Both the position numbers and the translations under genes were made by a program. DNA of 64,000 nucleotides from Phoronis australis (lineage: Eukaryota; Phoronida; Phoronidae): positions 218,071 through 282,070 of the forward strand of contig NMRA01000163.1 in the NCBI GenBank assembly GCA_002633005.1. The letters run 5' to 3'. Each line of letters begins with the position of its first letter. The first letter of the stretch is position 1. This document shows positions 1 to 12,100 of the stretch, piece after piece. The notes below the pieces were generated by a model that saw only the letters and a program-made list of their open reading frames with translations, did not search any database and was not told where the DNA came from.

Positions 1-458
1 AAACAGGAAGAAGACATTGGGCTGTTTACATGTATCAGCAGACTGAACCAGTATTTAACGAGATCGCGAGACATAGCAACTCGCTTCATGCTTTACACCC
101 TCATGTAGCGCTATTTTTGAAAATCATCGTTTTAGTTCAGATCTTGGGTGAAACATGCTTTCATTGTTTAATACAGCAACATAGCATCCCTAAATACACA
201 GTCATGTTTACACCATGGACTTAATGTCATACACTTATCACTTCATGGGAAAATAATCACAGACACTTACTTGACAAATTCGAGTTTGAAGATTGTGACT
301 GAGACTTGACAGAATTATTGAAGCCATGTTGGGGCTGGCTCTGAGTTATACTTAATGTTTTACCACACTGCATGGCATCTGCAGTGTACTTGTACTTATT
401 TAGAGTCATACAGACTTGTGTGAAGATACCTCAACACAACACATCTTTACAAACTTAC

Positions 459-2982
459 CTCATGGAATTTTGTTGCAAACAAGTTAAGGGATGTAACAAT
501 GCCACCATTTGGACCTAACGAATACCTGAAAATTCATTAAGGTAAATAACAAGCACAATAATGACCAAAGTAAAGGGGTTTTCACAAGGGCCCAATTGTC
601 GAGACCCTTTGTTATGAACTTTGTTAACTTGTCTTGGGCCTCTCACGAAGTGCTCCTGATTTTGCACCCAGAGACCAGTAAGGCATACGGGCAATCATGT
701 TATTGAGATTGCCATTTTTTATCAAACATAAAAAACTAAAATTGTCAAAAATGCACAGTAACAGATGGATCCGTGTGAAAGGAGCTGTCAAGTGTTGTCA
801 CATTCATAGGAAAAGAGTTACTGAAATTCACAAAGATCCTGCATGGGTTTTAGGAGATACAGTTGTGGATGCAAGGCCACATGACAGTACTCGGAAAATC
901 AACATCAGTCATGCTGTTTCCATAAGGAAAACGTCTACCAATTTTCTTAATGAACCTATGAGCCATTTGACCATTGTATACATGTAAGCAGGACAGTGGT
1001 AGTCACATCTCTTTGAAACTCATTTTCATCAGGTGTCGCATTCATAGACAAATACTTGACAATTTCCACAAAGATGCTCCAAGAGGTTAAAGAGATACAG
1101 ATGCAGAGGTAAAAATCAAAACTAGCACCAGGGAATGCAACTGCAGATTTACTCCTCTGAAAATTATCACAACACATGGTCTTCCAGGCTGAAACACATC
1201 TGTCAATTCTCGTGATCCTTTGAGCAGTTCAGCAGATATCGTAAATAATAAAAATGGCCACAGGTGGACCACAATACAGTTGCCAATTTTCATAAAAATC
1301 TGTCAAGCAACCCTGAAGATAATGTACAGACTGAGGCAAATGTAAAATGGCACTAAAATTGCCACTAAACGGGGCAAGGCAAACCACTTATCAGGTCCAT
1401 CCAAAAGTTGCTGTCACATCTGCCAATTTTCACAAAGATTCTCCAATAGGTTCAGACATACAACAGTGGATGCTGGATGCCCAGACGGAGAAGACAGCAA
1501 TATGCACCCACATGCATATGTGCGTGCATAAAAATCAGATTAACACTTTCCAAAATTCCAAGTAAGTATGGAGTGGTTTGTGACTACTTTGTCAAATGTG
1601 TGACGTCCCAATGTAAAGGCTACGGCTGATAGATCGTTCAGAATCACCCGTCATTCTTCAGATGTCCCATGTTGCCTCGTTGTTGCCCAACCCACTGAGA
1701 ATAAAAGGTAGCTTGCCAGAGGAACATCTAATCGAAATAGTGTTGTATGCACCACAGAAATGCAAACTGGTGTGGAAAGGATACTGTTTCATGACTTCTT
1801 TGAAGTTGACTGTATCTCGTATATCTGAAACAAGATCAACCCGTAGTTTTGACATACGTGTGTCCATCACAAACAGCAAGGTTCTCATTACTACGAACTT
1901 AGGTTTCTGCAACTTGTCTCGCCACATCAAAACTGGCTAAGTTTAAAGTAAAATAATATAAAACAATGAAGCGAATTATTGAGCCAAAAATGCCACCCAA
2001 CTGTGTGCTCCAATTCGACAAAAGAAAAACCATTGAAAACAAGAAGGGTGAACAGGCCTTGCTTCATAACCATTGCGAAATTGAACCGAAGTATCAGCAC
2101 TCAGCTAAGTGAAAAAGGATATCGCAAGAAAATAGTTATTTCCTGCGTATTCACATTTCAAACACAAGTTATTCCACGACATCCCCTAACAGGTCATAGC
2201 AAATACAAAAGACTACAATTAATTTAAACCAACTTGGCCATTCACTTCAAGAGGGGTTGAAATCAACCAAGACACAAATTGGAGATGGTTGAACCAATGC
2301 TATCATGGCAAAGAAAATTTAGCACCACCAGGCATTTTCCTACAAAATGCAGAGTATGAAATCTAAAAATCACCCTTGTCCCAATCAGGAAACTTCAATT
2401 TCCCAAATTTTAGGAATTACTATATTGGAGATTTTTTACCATGATACTTCAACAGTAACATGTCACTAAATGGGAGTGCACAGTTCATTTATGATCAAAA
2501 GCAACTGACCTGAAATCAGATTGCAACTGCCAGTGCAGGACTAAGTTTTCTTGGTGGGCCTTAAGCTGTGAGAATTCTGGATGCCCAACACTAGTCACCA
2601 CAATTTTCTGACCATCCCCCCCTCCCCAGTCATCACAATTCTAAGCCAGTCAGGCTACCTAGTCAGCCAAATTTTGACCCCACCCTTGATTGCCACAATT
2701 ATTTGTCCATTTGGTGGTTACAAGGCACCGTCACGTTTTATGTGATGCCTATTAAGCTTAAAAATTGTTCTTAATTGACTTTGTGGATAATCCAGCATTG
2801 GCAACTACAGTACTGCAACTTTAAAAACATTTTACCAAACCAAATTCTGTAAAACTGAATGCTTCCATTAGAAATGTGATTGGCTTACCTATGTTAGCTG
2901 GATATGGCACTTCGAAAACAGCAGGATCCAGGTTGATTACATAAGGTGGGGTCTTCTTTGCATGAAGATGGGCAGTTATTCT
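459..2982 (-). CDS. GPN1: GPN-loop GTPase 1 (GPN1/XAB1), partial, three internal exons
   Basis: GPN1 is a homodimer/heterodimer-forming GTPase needed for assembly and nuclear import of RNA polymerase II. Three minus-strand exons read in order and in phase: 2982..2889, 1824..1785 and 525..459. The first encodes the [25 protein letters not shown] block that follows the P-loop in this family. The second encodes [14 protein letters not shown]. The third encodes [20 protein letters not shown], which holds the diagnostic Gly-Pro-Asn loop. All have AG acceptors and GTAAG or GTATC donors, and split codons (G|AT, CA|G) rejoin correctly. The upstream exon with the Walker A motif was not found between 2983 and about 8000. 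Exons after the GPN loop probably lie left of the window. The gene is divergent from the LRRC14-like gene. Identity is firm from the GPN motif; completeness is not. Confidence 0.87.
700..1500. repeat. Diverged tandem repeat in GPN1 intron
   Basis: Variants of a sentence-like unit (a phrase near CCAATTTTCACAAAGATTCT followed by an AGGTTTAGGAGATACAG-like phrase) recur around 820-870, 1055-1105, 1285-1310 and 1415-1460, inside the intron between GPN1 exons at 525 and 1785. The copies are strongly diverged. The open frame at 697-987 lies in this repeat and shows no protein-family similarity, so it is not called as a gene. Confidence 0.5.
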
Positions 2983-3537
2983 CTAGAACAGTGAACAAAG
3001 GATATATTAATAGTTATTTATGACTCTTCTCTTCATTTGGACAAAAGTCAGAAAAGGTTTCAAAACCAGAAACTTTAACCTGATAGACATTTGACAATCG
3101 ATCACCTGACAACAGATTGGCAGAGTCAGTGCACCGAGAAACACTGTGCTGTACTGCTAAATCATATGGCTGGAACAAAATACGGAAAAAAACCTTTGCA
3201 TCGGGAAATCTTATGGCCTCACCAAATAGATGCTATCCGACAGTCCTGAAAAAAATCATTGTGCGTGGAATTTCTAGACCACGAGCCTCGCCGCTATGTC
3301 GGTATTAAGCCGTGGCTGTACACTTCAAACTTCCGCAGTGCTTTAAAAAGAATGCAAAAGTTTTGCTAAATGGGAGGAACGTGTCCCATTATGGTCAGGC
3401 CTTTCAGAACATACGCAGAGTACTGGTCAACGGGATTGTATTGTATCTTTCCCGTACAGATCTTCTCCCTCAACAGGAATCTAGATTACTTTGTACATGT
3501 ATAAACCACGAATCGAAACTTGACCAGCATTAATGAG

Positions 3538-3628
3538 CACGTGGCCAAGAAGCGCGCTACTCTGATGACGCACGCGCTCGCTCACTCAGCGCAAACCCGC
3601 AGACTAACATCAAAACAAACGTCACGTG
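3538..3628. promoter_or_regulatory. Paired E-boxes in a CpG-rich patch (possible GPN1 promoter)
   Basis: Two CACGTG hexamers lie at 3538-3543 and 3623-3628. The second sits in the perfect 10-bp palindrome GTCACGTGAC. The sequence between them is unusually CpG-rich for this window, with TGATGACGCACGCG. Such motifs bind bHLH-ZIP factors of the USF/Myc/MITF type in animals. Position upstream of the GPN1 exons on the minus strand is compatible with its promoter, but no first exon was identified, so the link is inference. Confidence 0.3.
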
Positions 3629-4883
3629 ACAACAACTTGTGTTCGTCTAGATTTTTCTCGTGTTGCGGGGTCTAGCGCAGATTTGGACTTAATCTGCGAT
3701 TATTCCCGACTCCACAGAAACTTAAAAATCTTAAGGACGCTATTTGGTAAGAAACCAATTTACGAGGAAAATTTTATGGCAAATCCAATTTTCCGTGGAA
3801 AACTTTTCGAACAAGCGATAGCACATTCAGTTACAAGGAAAAAATGGCGGCGTTCAGGACAAGTTCCTGAACTGATGAGCCGGAGATGTGGGTACAGAAA
3901 TAACCGATGACAGGTGGTAATTATCTGCTCACAGAGAAGGGTCAAATACAAGTAAAAAGCTCTTGTGGCGCAAAAGGCAAAAAGAGTATAACGAAAGGGT
4001 ATCAAAAATAAGATTTTATTTATTAAGTATTTTCTGATACTGGACCACATTGGCATTTTAAGACAAGGACTTTAAGATTAGAAAAACACGTATATTTGTG
4101 AAAGATGATGTATGTCCGTGACATCACATGAGCAGTTGCTAACGGACATTGGGTAGTTTGGCAATCAGCTGCTTTTTATGCTTATATTCACGACTAGGTC
4201 ACCAGTGTTTACATCCACTATAGGGAACTACAGTTAACGGCAACCCAAAAAGTGGAGTTGGAATTCTACACCAAAGTCAACTTAATTCTCACAACTAAGC
4301 TTCATCGAAGATATGTATAGAAGTAGAAAGGACANAAGGCGCAGACGGACAGTTCACAGACCTGAATGTGCCGTACCCCGTATTCTTAGTCCTCCCGCCT
4401 TTTTGTAAGCAACAGGTCCACTTCGTCGATATATTCGAGCCCATCACCCCCATTACTAAGGCTGGGTGCGCGCATCATGTTAAGTAGACGTTATCAGACA
4501 CGCTCAACGACCGCTCTAACACTCGGCTGGTGAAATTCCTGAGCTGGAGAACGTCCTAATCAGGGACTTGACAATTTAAATATTGGCATTAAAACAATGC
4601 AGGGTATTTTTTGTTCTGTGCAAAGAGTTTATGCAGTCTCTCATGAACACACATTTGCTCCTTTATATACCGGAACTTGTGTCACAAAATCTAAGAAAGT
4701 GGTAAATCCGACTGTATCCGTCGCCTTTTTTTTGTTGTTGTCCGTTGTTTTCCAGACGACACCGATTTTCTGAGGTCTGATATCAATCTTTGTTTTGTGA
4801 AGCGCCAGTCCCGTTCTTGGCCGATGCTGGCTCACTAGGCAAACGCCGTCTATTACCTACCAAAATGAATACATTGTGTTAAA

Positions 4884-5025
4884 CAGTGGCGGATATAGAG
4901 ATCGAGGGGCCATGCCCCTCCGCCCATTCTATTTGGAAGAACGGGGGTGCGAATGTCTGACAGGCAAAGTCCTGGCTAATACTCTGCTCTGCCCCCCTGC
5001 CAACTCACTCCTGGATCCGCCCCTG
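4884..5025. mobile_element. Short TIR element, CAGTGGCGGAT...GGATCCGCCCCTG
   Basis: A 142-bp noncoding element begins CAGTGGCGGATAT and ends TGGATCCGCCCCTG, giving imperfect terminal inverted repeats. A relative in inverted orientation lies at 40589-40739. The shared interior includes a GTCTGACAG/GTCAGAC-type stretch and GGGGGTGC. Ends of this type are widespread in non-autonomous DNA transposons; hAT-like origin is a guess. No convincing target-site duplication is seen at this copy. Confidence 0.6.
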
Positions 5026-6809
5026 TGATATACAAAAACTTATCGCAGCGTTTTAGCTTCACTTGGCCGGGCATCATACTGTGCGTATTGCGTACACGAA
5101 CTTTTCACGAGGAATTCAATTTCAGAAGGCAACACGCTAAAAATTACCAGTTTCTGTCCTTGACACTTCACTTTTTTGTTTTGACCAGTGTTGTTGTCGC
5201 ATCCATCGCTAATGCGATAATCATCTGAACCACGCAGTACAGAAGCTTAGATTGCGCGATATCCAAAGCCGGGGCAGACGGCGCGCGACACCGGTTGATG
5301 TAGCATTGTCTAACTACAACAATCACTGGCCCGGTCTCCTAATGACTGTTTTCAAAGGCTGGTAAAATTTAAATTATGTTATTAACATGTAATTTGCAGT
5401 GCAATTTTTTATCAACTGAACGTCATTACTTGAGTGAACTTGCCAAGTTTCGGTAGGTATTGGCTAAGTAACTCACTATACAGGATGAACCCAAGCCTAC
5501 GCACATCATTACTCCTGAAAATGATCTTCAGTGCTGACCCGACTGCTCTAAATTGAGGACCCAACTGATCCGCTTTAAACATCGACGTTTTTTGTACAAC
5601 TTTTTTTATTGCCAGCCACTAAAACAACCGTTTCTCAGGTTTAGGCTATTGTATCCGGTCACTGTCAGTTTTCTCCACGAGTAAGCACACGGACAACTCG
5701 GACAAAAATGATATTTAATTGTAATACTGGGCAACAAAAGTAATTGCCGAGTGACCAGTTTTGATGCTGGACTTAGTTTCTTAATTGTAATTAAGTTTCA
5801 ATCGCAATTTAAAATGCCTGCGAATAATAAGAATTATAGACCCTCTCAAGATATCGTTAGCCGTGTGTCATAGCCTCACGGCCGGAATACCTGCCAGACA
5901 GGAAATTGAACAAGCAATTTGATGTTTTCATATAATATAGCACCCACATGCCGGTTAGCCTTTTGCGAAAGTTGCATATCTTGCGCGGCTGTGTGTGCAT
6001 GTCGTGATAACTACTTTATGATAACTTTTGTCAATAAACTGGAGGCCATGACCTTCACGGACCAAAGAATGTCAGTAGCCTTGTAAGTCGGGCTAAAATG
6101 CCGTGTATCGTCCGGGAGCATTCTGAGTGAATGACCATCCTACCATACAAAATCATGAGCAACCTAAAATTGGTGCCGTTTTTTAAAACGAGAATTTCAC
6201 CTTGTGTGGTACACCTGCGGCGGAGAGGACTTTCGCGTGACACAAACTCGATGGGAGAGTTGCATTTTGATTTAAGAGTACTCGACGGATAATCATTACA
6301 TACACTGCGGTAACGTCGCCCCAGCCTTCAGCGCGCGGCTAGCTTTGACACTACCAGAAAATTAGACTCTTGAAGGTACCGCAGGTAGGGCTGGACTACT
6401 GAGTGATTTCTACCAATGAGAAATAATGGAGATCAAACTGGTTCACAAAATCCGGGATCCTGTAGTTAATTGCGTATTATTTCAGTGGGCCAAACTGGAT
6501 TCATATCGTGTCCTAATTGTAAACTTGTAGTCCATTCTATAGTACGAACCGAAATTTTCGAAAATACACCAGTCAAAGTACGCTCCATGATCGCCTTATT
6601 ATCGGAACATGTATACCAATTAACTTGAAGTACGCCCATGTGTGTGTCTTCTCCGTAAATGCTGCATGCTTTAGAAATTTGATGGATCAAATACGTACAT
6701 GAAAGGAATTCTACGTTGGCACACCCACCAGTCGAACGTGGGCAACTTTGGAGATCGGTTTGGGTATCTCGAAATTTGCCCGCGGTAGTAAGACACCATT
6801 GAGTTAATT

Positions 6810-7125
6810 GAATCGCCTCATGCTGCTGATGTTATCGCTTTCAAGACAATAAGGCCATCATACATGAAAACAAACTGGAGGTGACAACTGCAGTTTTAAA
6901 TTTTCGCTTCGACATTGTTTTATATAATAGCACATTTGAATAGTTCGTGAACAGTGCACTATTGTTTAATTTTGAAAACTATACAAGGAATGTGACTTTT
7001 ACAACATAAAACTTTTGGATAATCCTGTCACATAATTATCGTCATTAGTTTTACTGGGTGTGCAACGTAATTGAGCCAATTACCAAACCCCCAGGCAGAG
7101 TTGATTTTGATGTCTAAGCCAAGCT
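6810..7125 (+). repeat. Interspersed repeat, copy A
   Basis: The segment is matched in reverse complement at about 11520-11850. Shared landmarks include GAGCCAATTACCAAAC next to CAGGCAGAGTTG, then ACAAGGAATGTGACTTTTAC, and the AATCGCCTCA...TGTTATC stretch, all in the same relative order. No coding potential or clear terminal repeat was seen. It is probably an old transposon fragment. Confidence 0.6.
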
Positions 7126-8322
7126 CATATACAGTTTTTGGCATGGTATATGTAGTAACACGTTTTAACGTAAAATTGCTTTGTACTTTACGATCACGAT
7201 TTCACTCAAATGAGTATTATTTAACGAGATATTGGGTGATTAGTGTTGGCGAAAACAGTATTACCACAGTGTGAAGAACAGTACGTTTTAACAGTGCACC
7301 TCAGTGTTTCACTTGTGGAATGTCACTGAAATCAGTGGAGTGCCACTAATAAGCTTACTAAATATTTATCAAAAAGACGACACGTTTCATAAACTACATG
7401 TATTTGACACAGCTTCTGAAAATAAACCTGGGTGTATGCTGCGTTCAATTTGACTTTTTCGTTTAAAGCTCATTTGCCGATTATCCGCCCAGTACGTCTT
7501 CGGAATGAGTCTGCATAACTTATGGCTTGGCTTTGCGGTTGCCTCGTTGTTCTGTGTGTTTGATTTAAAAATTGGATCCAAATAAATGCGGTAATTCCGT
7601 GTTGCATTATTTATCGAGACGTACCTCGGTTTATTTTTCTGCCACCCAGTTCCGTCAAAGTTTTTGTAGTTACCAACAGCCACCCAGCTCCGTGGGATTG
7701 GCTTTGTGGTTCGACTGCACCGGAAACAAAATGAGTCAATGTTTTGGAAGTCTTGACGGGATGAAGTACTGTTTGCTACTTCCTGCATTCGGGCTTTGTG
7801 AGTGCGCAAGCTTTTCTGCAAGTTCTATTGTTTTATAACGAACACAGTTTAAACATGTGGACCCCGTCACCGTGTGCCGCTGTGGTCTAGATGACATTGT
7901 TTTTACTCATCAAAAATCAAGTTTGGAAGTTCGGGTAGGTAGTGCGTGTACAGTATAATTGTCTACCCAATGGCAATGACAGTGTCTGGTTGATAATTAA
8001 TAAGGTTCACGACTGCACGCCACAAAACAAGCCTGGCAGAGATCGTTGAGATAAAGTTACTTTGCCTGAAATGTATTTCGAGAGTTGAGGTCAGGGATTG
8101 TGTCAGATTTTTTATTGGTCATGGTGATCAAGGTCCAAACTTCAAGATACTTTTTCTATATCTCCTAAAGTTTGTTTATCAGTGTAGCAATGGTTGGTAG
8201 GCATTGATGTAAGTAAGTAGACAGTGACCACAGTCTCTATATTGGCTCTGCAGTAGAAACTGTAAAGCTCCTATAACATAACGTTATATTGTTGTGATAG
8301 ACCGTCCCGCTGTATCAGGCAG

Positions 8323-8328
8323 GTGAGT
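8323..8328 (+). promoter_or_regulatory. Candidate donor of a 5' UTR exon of the LRRC14-like gene
   Basis: CAG|GTGAGT at 8322/8323 is a near-consensus 5' splice site on the plus strand. An acceptor (TTCTATTTTCAG) ends at 9132, 38 bases before the start codon of the LRRC14-like gene. Joining the two would give a spliced 5' UTR of the usual kind. No transcript evidence is available, so the exon's 5' limit is unknown. Confidence 0.3.
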
Positions 8329-9170
8329 ACGGACGGTCAGAAACAGCAGGTCTTTCCGTTCAAACTCTTTATTGAACATTAATCTGATTGTGTTAAGATA
8401 AGAGCTGCTTGAAGAATTAGGACATTTGATTTAAATTTCTGCCGTTTTTGTGGTCAGAGTCGATATTTGAATTTCTCATAAAAGATTGAGTTAGGACAAT
8501 TTTCTCCCGCAAAAATCGGTCGAGTTTTGTGGGAGATAGTTGACAACCTGATGCCAAATGAGGCCAGTGTGAATGAAAGTAGTTCACCACTGGTCAGACC
8601 GAATTACCACAGGCAAAATGACATTATGATACACCGGAAGCTTTTCGGCGATTTATGCCTTGCACTGATTGTTATAAATATCGTTTGCTCACAAGGGACA
8701 ACTTAGGAGGCCGTTGATGTATGTAATTCCTTCCAACTCGAACAAATACTCGTGTTATCAAACTTTTTCTTCGAGTAGTCCCTCGTTGAGTTCCCAAAAT
8801 TGGTAACTCATCATTTTCACTCTGTGTGCGCCAGGGGATATGACGTCATACCACCATATTGTATATTCATTAGGTCAGGTGATGTGGCCACAGGTGGCTT
8901 GTTGACCAGACTTAAAAATGTTTGCAGTAAACATTTAGGCTGTGAATGTTTCATATCTTTGATGGATAGCATACATGATTACAATTGCTTATTGGAGCAA
9001 CAGTTATGTGTGAGTAGCTAATTTACTCAGTTTTCATGCACCGGGACCTGAGAAATTCAAAGAGACTCCACAGTCACTTTATGATTGGACACTGTAGCAT
9101 GTCGGGTATGAGGATAATGTTTCTATTTTCAGGCAAGATGATTTGAATCACTAATCTACTGCCAATCACC

Positions 9171-12100
9171 ATGATGGATGTTATGGAAGTTGTCGACTAC
9201 ACTAGTCGCAATTTCAACCATGATCCAATGGAACGCCACCATCCCTACCACATGACAGAGGGACACTTTATCTATCATCTTGATAAGGATGATGCTTCAG
9301 GTTACATGTATTGTAAGAAGAACTCTCAGGGGCAATTCGTTATGTCTCCAAGGTATTTCTATACAGCATTCACTTCCCAGTTAAACATCTGCCTGTTTTT
9401 AAGCAGTGAAACATTAGCCTGTTGTTAAGCAGTTGGCTCACCCACTACTGACCACCAGTAACTCAATCTAGTGTTTGTTCCCATCTGACAGCCATGTATT
9501 ACTCTTGGTGCCTCAGATGAAAACTTTTCTGCTCCCAATATCTTATGACGTTTTGTTAGCCATTCCCTATGCTAGAAATTAAGACTAATCTGAATTACAA
9601 GGTCAATTTGATGTGTTTTGCATTGGTTGAAGATTTGAATTTGAGTTTTTGTTTAAAGTGACTTGTAAGCCTGTCATGAGACTTAGTGTACTATACTTTA
9701 CTAAGTACATGCACTGCCACTACTTATTCATTCCAGATCGCTATCAGCAATGTGTACATACAAACTGGTCATCAATACAGATTTACTCAAAGAGGTCAGG
9801 GGGCATGACCTCCCTAGCGCCCTCTATCCGAGCATGCTCTCTGAGGCCATTTATCAAAGAGAGGTTCACTCAATTGAAAATCTGGTGTCTACATGGCCAA
9901 TGCCTTCCTTAAGAGTGTATGACATGATTCCATTGGAGGACACATTGGATGCTAGTTACCTCACTAAGAGGCTAGAAGGATTCACCAGTTCTTTACTCGA
10001 CTGCTTCATGCTTGGCCTTCTCAATCTGAAGCCAGAGTCACGTCTTGATTTCATTGATTTCACAGGATTTGATAAGGGTGTGTGTCATCTTTTTTATGAA
10101 AATTTTAAGACCTTGTTTTTTGGTAAGACATTGCCCTAACAAGTGGCTTTGTCATATGTTATGGTAATGACTTTTCAAAGTACAATTCCTGACGTTGAAA
10201 CCACTGCATGTGTAGACATCGGGTATGGATTGAAAGTGTATATTATTCAAATCCATGCCAGTTAAGGGAGATTGCACCAGTAAAAACCTGGGTTCTCATC
10301 TGGTTTGACTATCATTATGTTTTGATAATAATTTATTATTAACGTGTCTTCTTTCCTGTTGATTTTGCATTTGTCAGATGGAATACCATTCTTGTCCAGG
10401 TTAATTCCCCTGTGCATAATTTCCAATTTTTCATTTCTAGATATGCATGCTCAACTTAATGCTCACCTCTAGTTTATGTGATCCAGGCTTTCTTGAATAT
10501 GCCTGTGTCTGTGAACGACCATTTGATGCAAATTTTTGCTCTTGAAATATACGGAATTCATCAACCTTTGAACAGTCCTCTCAAATATCTCGTTTTTAAG
10601 TACCCTTGTTTGGCTAAACCCCCACCTCCTAATTTTTAGTTTCTTATCTTTAGCTCCCTGAGTGTTAATGCCTCCATTTGCAGTAATCCAAGTTTTGAAA
10701 TACAATGAGTTACATTTACTTGATGCATTAAATGTTAGCGTTCCATGATTGTTCCAGATGTATTTCACAGTAGGGCGGGTGGATTTGGTGTGTCATACCA
10801 TCTCAGATTTATCTTTCTTTGAAGAATCTGATTTCTTGACCTCTGAACGTATGTGTAGTCTCACTATATTATTTCTTCATTTCAGATCCAGTGTTATGTC
10901 GAGAATTACTCCGCCTACCAATTATATGGTTGAAGCCAGAGAACAGATCTGTGGACTCTATTCATGAGCACCTTTCACCTACCCTTGGTAAGGAGTTAGA
11001 ATGCATGCTTGAAACCTAATACCCAATAACTAGTTATTATGAAATGGAGGTTCAACTTGAAATGGATTTTGCTCAAGCTAAAATTTAATATTTGTAAATG
11101 AAAAGGAATCGTCCAGTCTCTTCAGTTCCATAGAAACAGTAAATTATACTGGGTGTCCCAAAAATGTACTCACTTTGAATGACAACTACGTCATTTATTG
11201 ACATAGGAACAAGAAAAATGATTTTAGAGGATTCGACGATCACCAACTTTAAATCATTTGCCATTTTTATTTCAAATCATATAATTCAATTTGATAAATG
11301 CTGATTTTGCATTTAGTTTTTGTTATTATGTCCTTTTAGCATTTGACATAAAATTTCACAATGACGTCATACTAAACTACATGTATAGGCAAACCCAAGA
11401 GTAGACATTAAGTGTGTCTTAATTCAAACTGCAATTTTGAATTCATTAAGAAGAAACTTCTTGTCAAGAATGTTCACATCAAATAAATTTAATTTTTCAA
11501 TGTTAATGCTAAGAATTGTTTGATGACACTCGGCTTACCTCAAAATCCAACTCTGCCTGGCAGTTTGGTAATTGACACAATTATGTTGCACACCCATCAG
11601 AATTAAGAAAAACGTATTATTGGAACATTGAAAAATTTGTTTTAGGTTGTAAAAGTCACATTCCTTGTCCAATTTTCAAAATTAAAAAACCTAATCACGT
11701 GTGCTTTTCACAAAGTATTCAAATATGCTATTTACTAACTTTCAAAATAGAAATATACAAATACTATTGTAACCCCTAATGTGTTTATGATGGTCTCATT
11801 ATCTAGAGAATGATAACTTTCAGCAGCCTGAGGCGATTTGGTTTCCAAAGTAAATTCATTGTTTATCAACTTGGAAAGAGGATTTGTTGTTTCTCACTCC
11901 TTTGACATCTCTGAGTTACCAGTAGCGTTGTACAATAAGATTTCTTTTTCCATAATTCAGCCGTTTGTTTGCCAGCCCCTTCATACAGAGCATATGAATG
12001 CTCTCCTTGCACATAATTTTAAACAATGTGTAACCATGTGTAGTAGACCCTGGGGCAGAGTTGTAGTAGACCCTGGGGCAGAGTCTGGTCCACAGGAACT

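Larger units (their letters stand above)
2983..8300. other. Gene-poor interval between GPN1 and the LRRC14-like gene
   Basis: No exon with recognisable protein similarity was found on either strand. Open frames here (such as 3312-3533, 7387-7821 minus, 7572-7838) lack family motifs and mostly overlap each other in different frames. The interval holds a CpG-rich patch with two E-boxes near 3540-3630, a 142-bp TIR element at 4884-5025, one ambiguous base at 4335, and an interspersed repeat at about 6810-7125. The first exon of GPN1 should lie here if the gene is intact. Confidence 0.6.

Noticed and set aside
1-458. A further GPN1 exon near 270-315 (good GTAAGT donor on the minus strand)
   Set aside because: The residues it would encode do not resemble the expected region following FATKF, so the donor is probably fortuitous.
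7387-7821. Minus-strand 144-residue open frame
   Set aside because: No recognisable domain, no flanking splice pattern linking it to a gene, and a competing plus-strand frame covers half of it.
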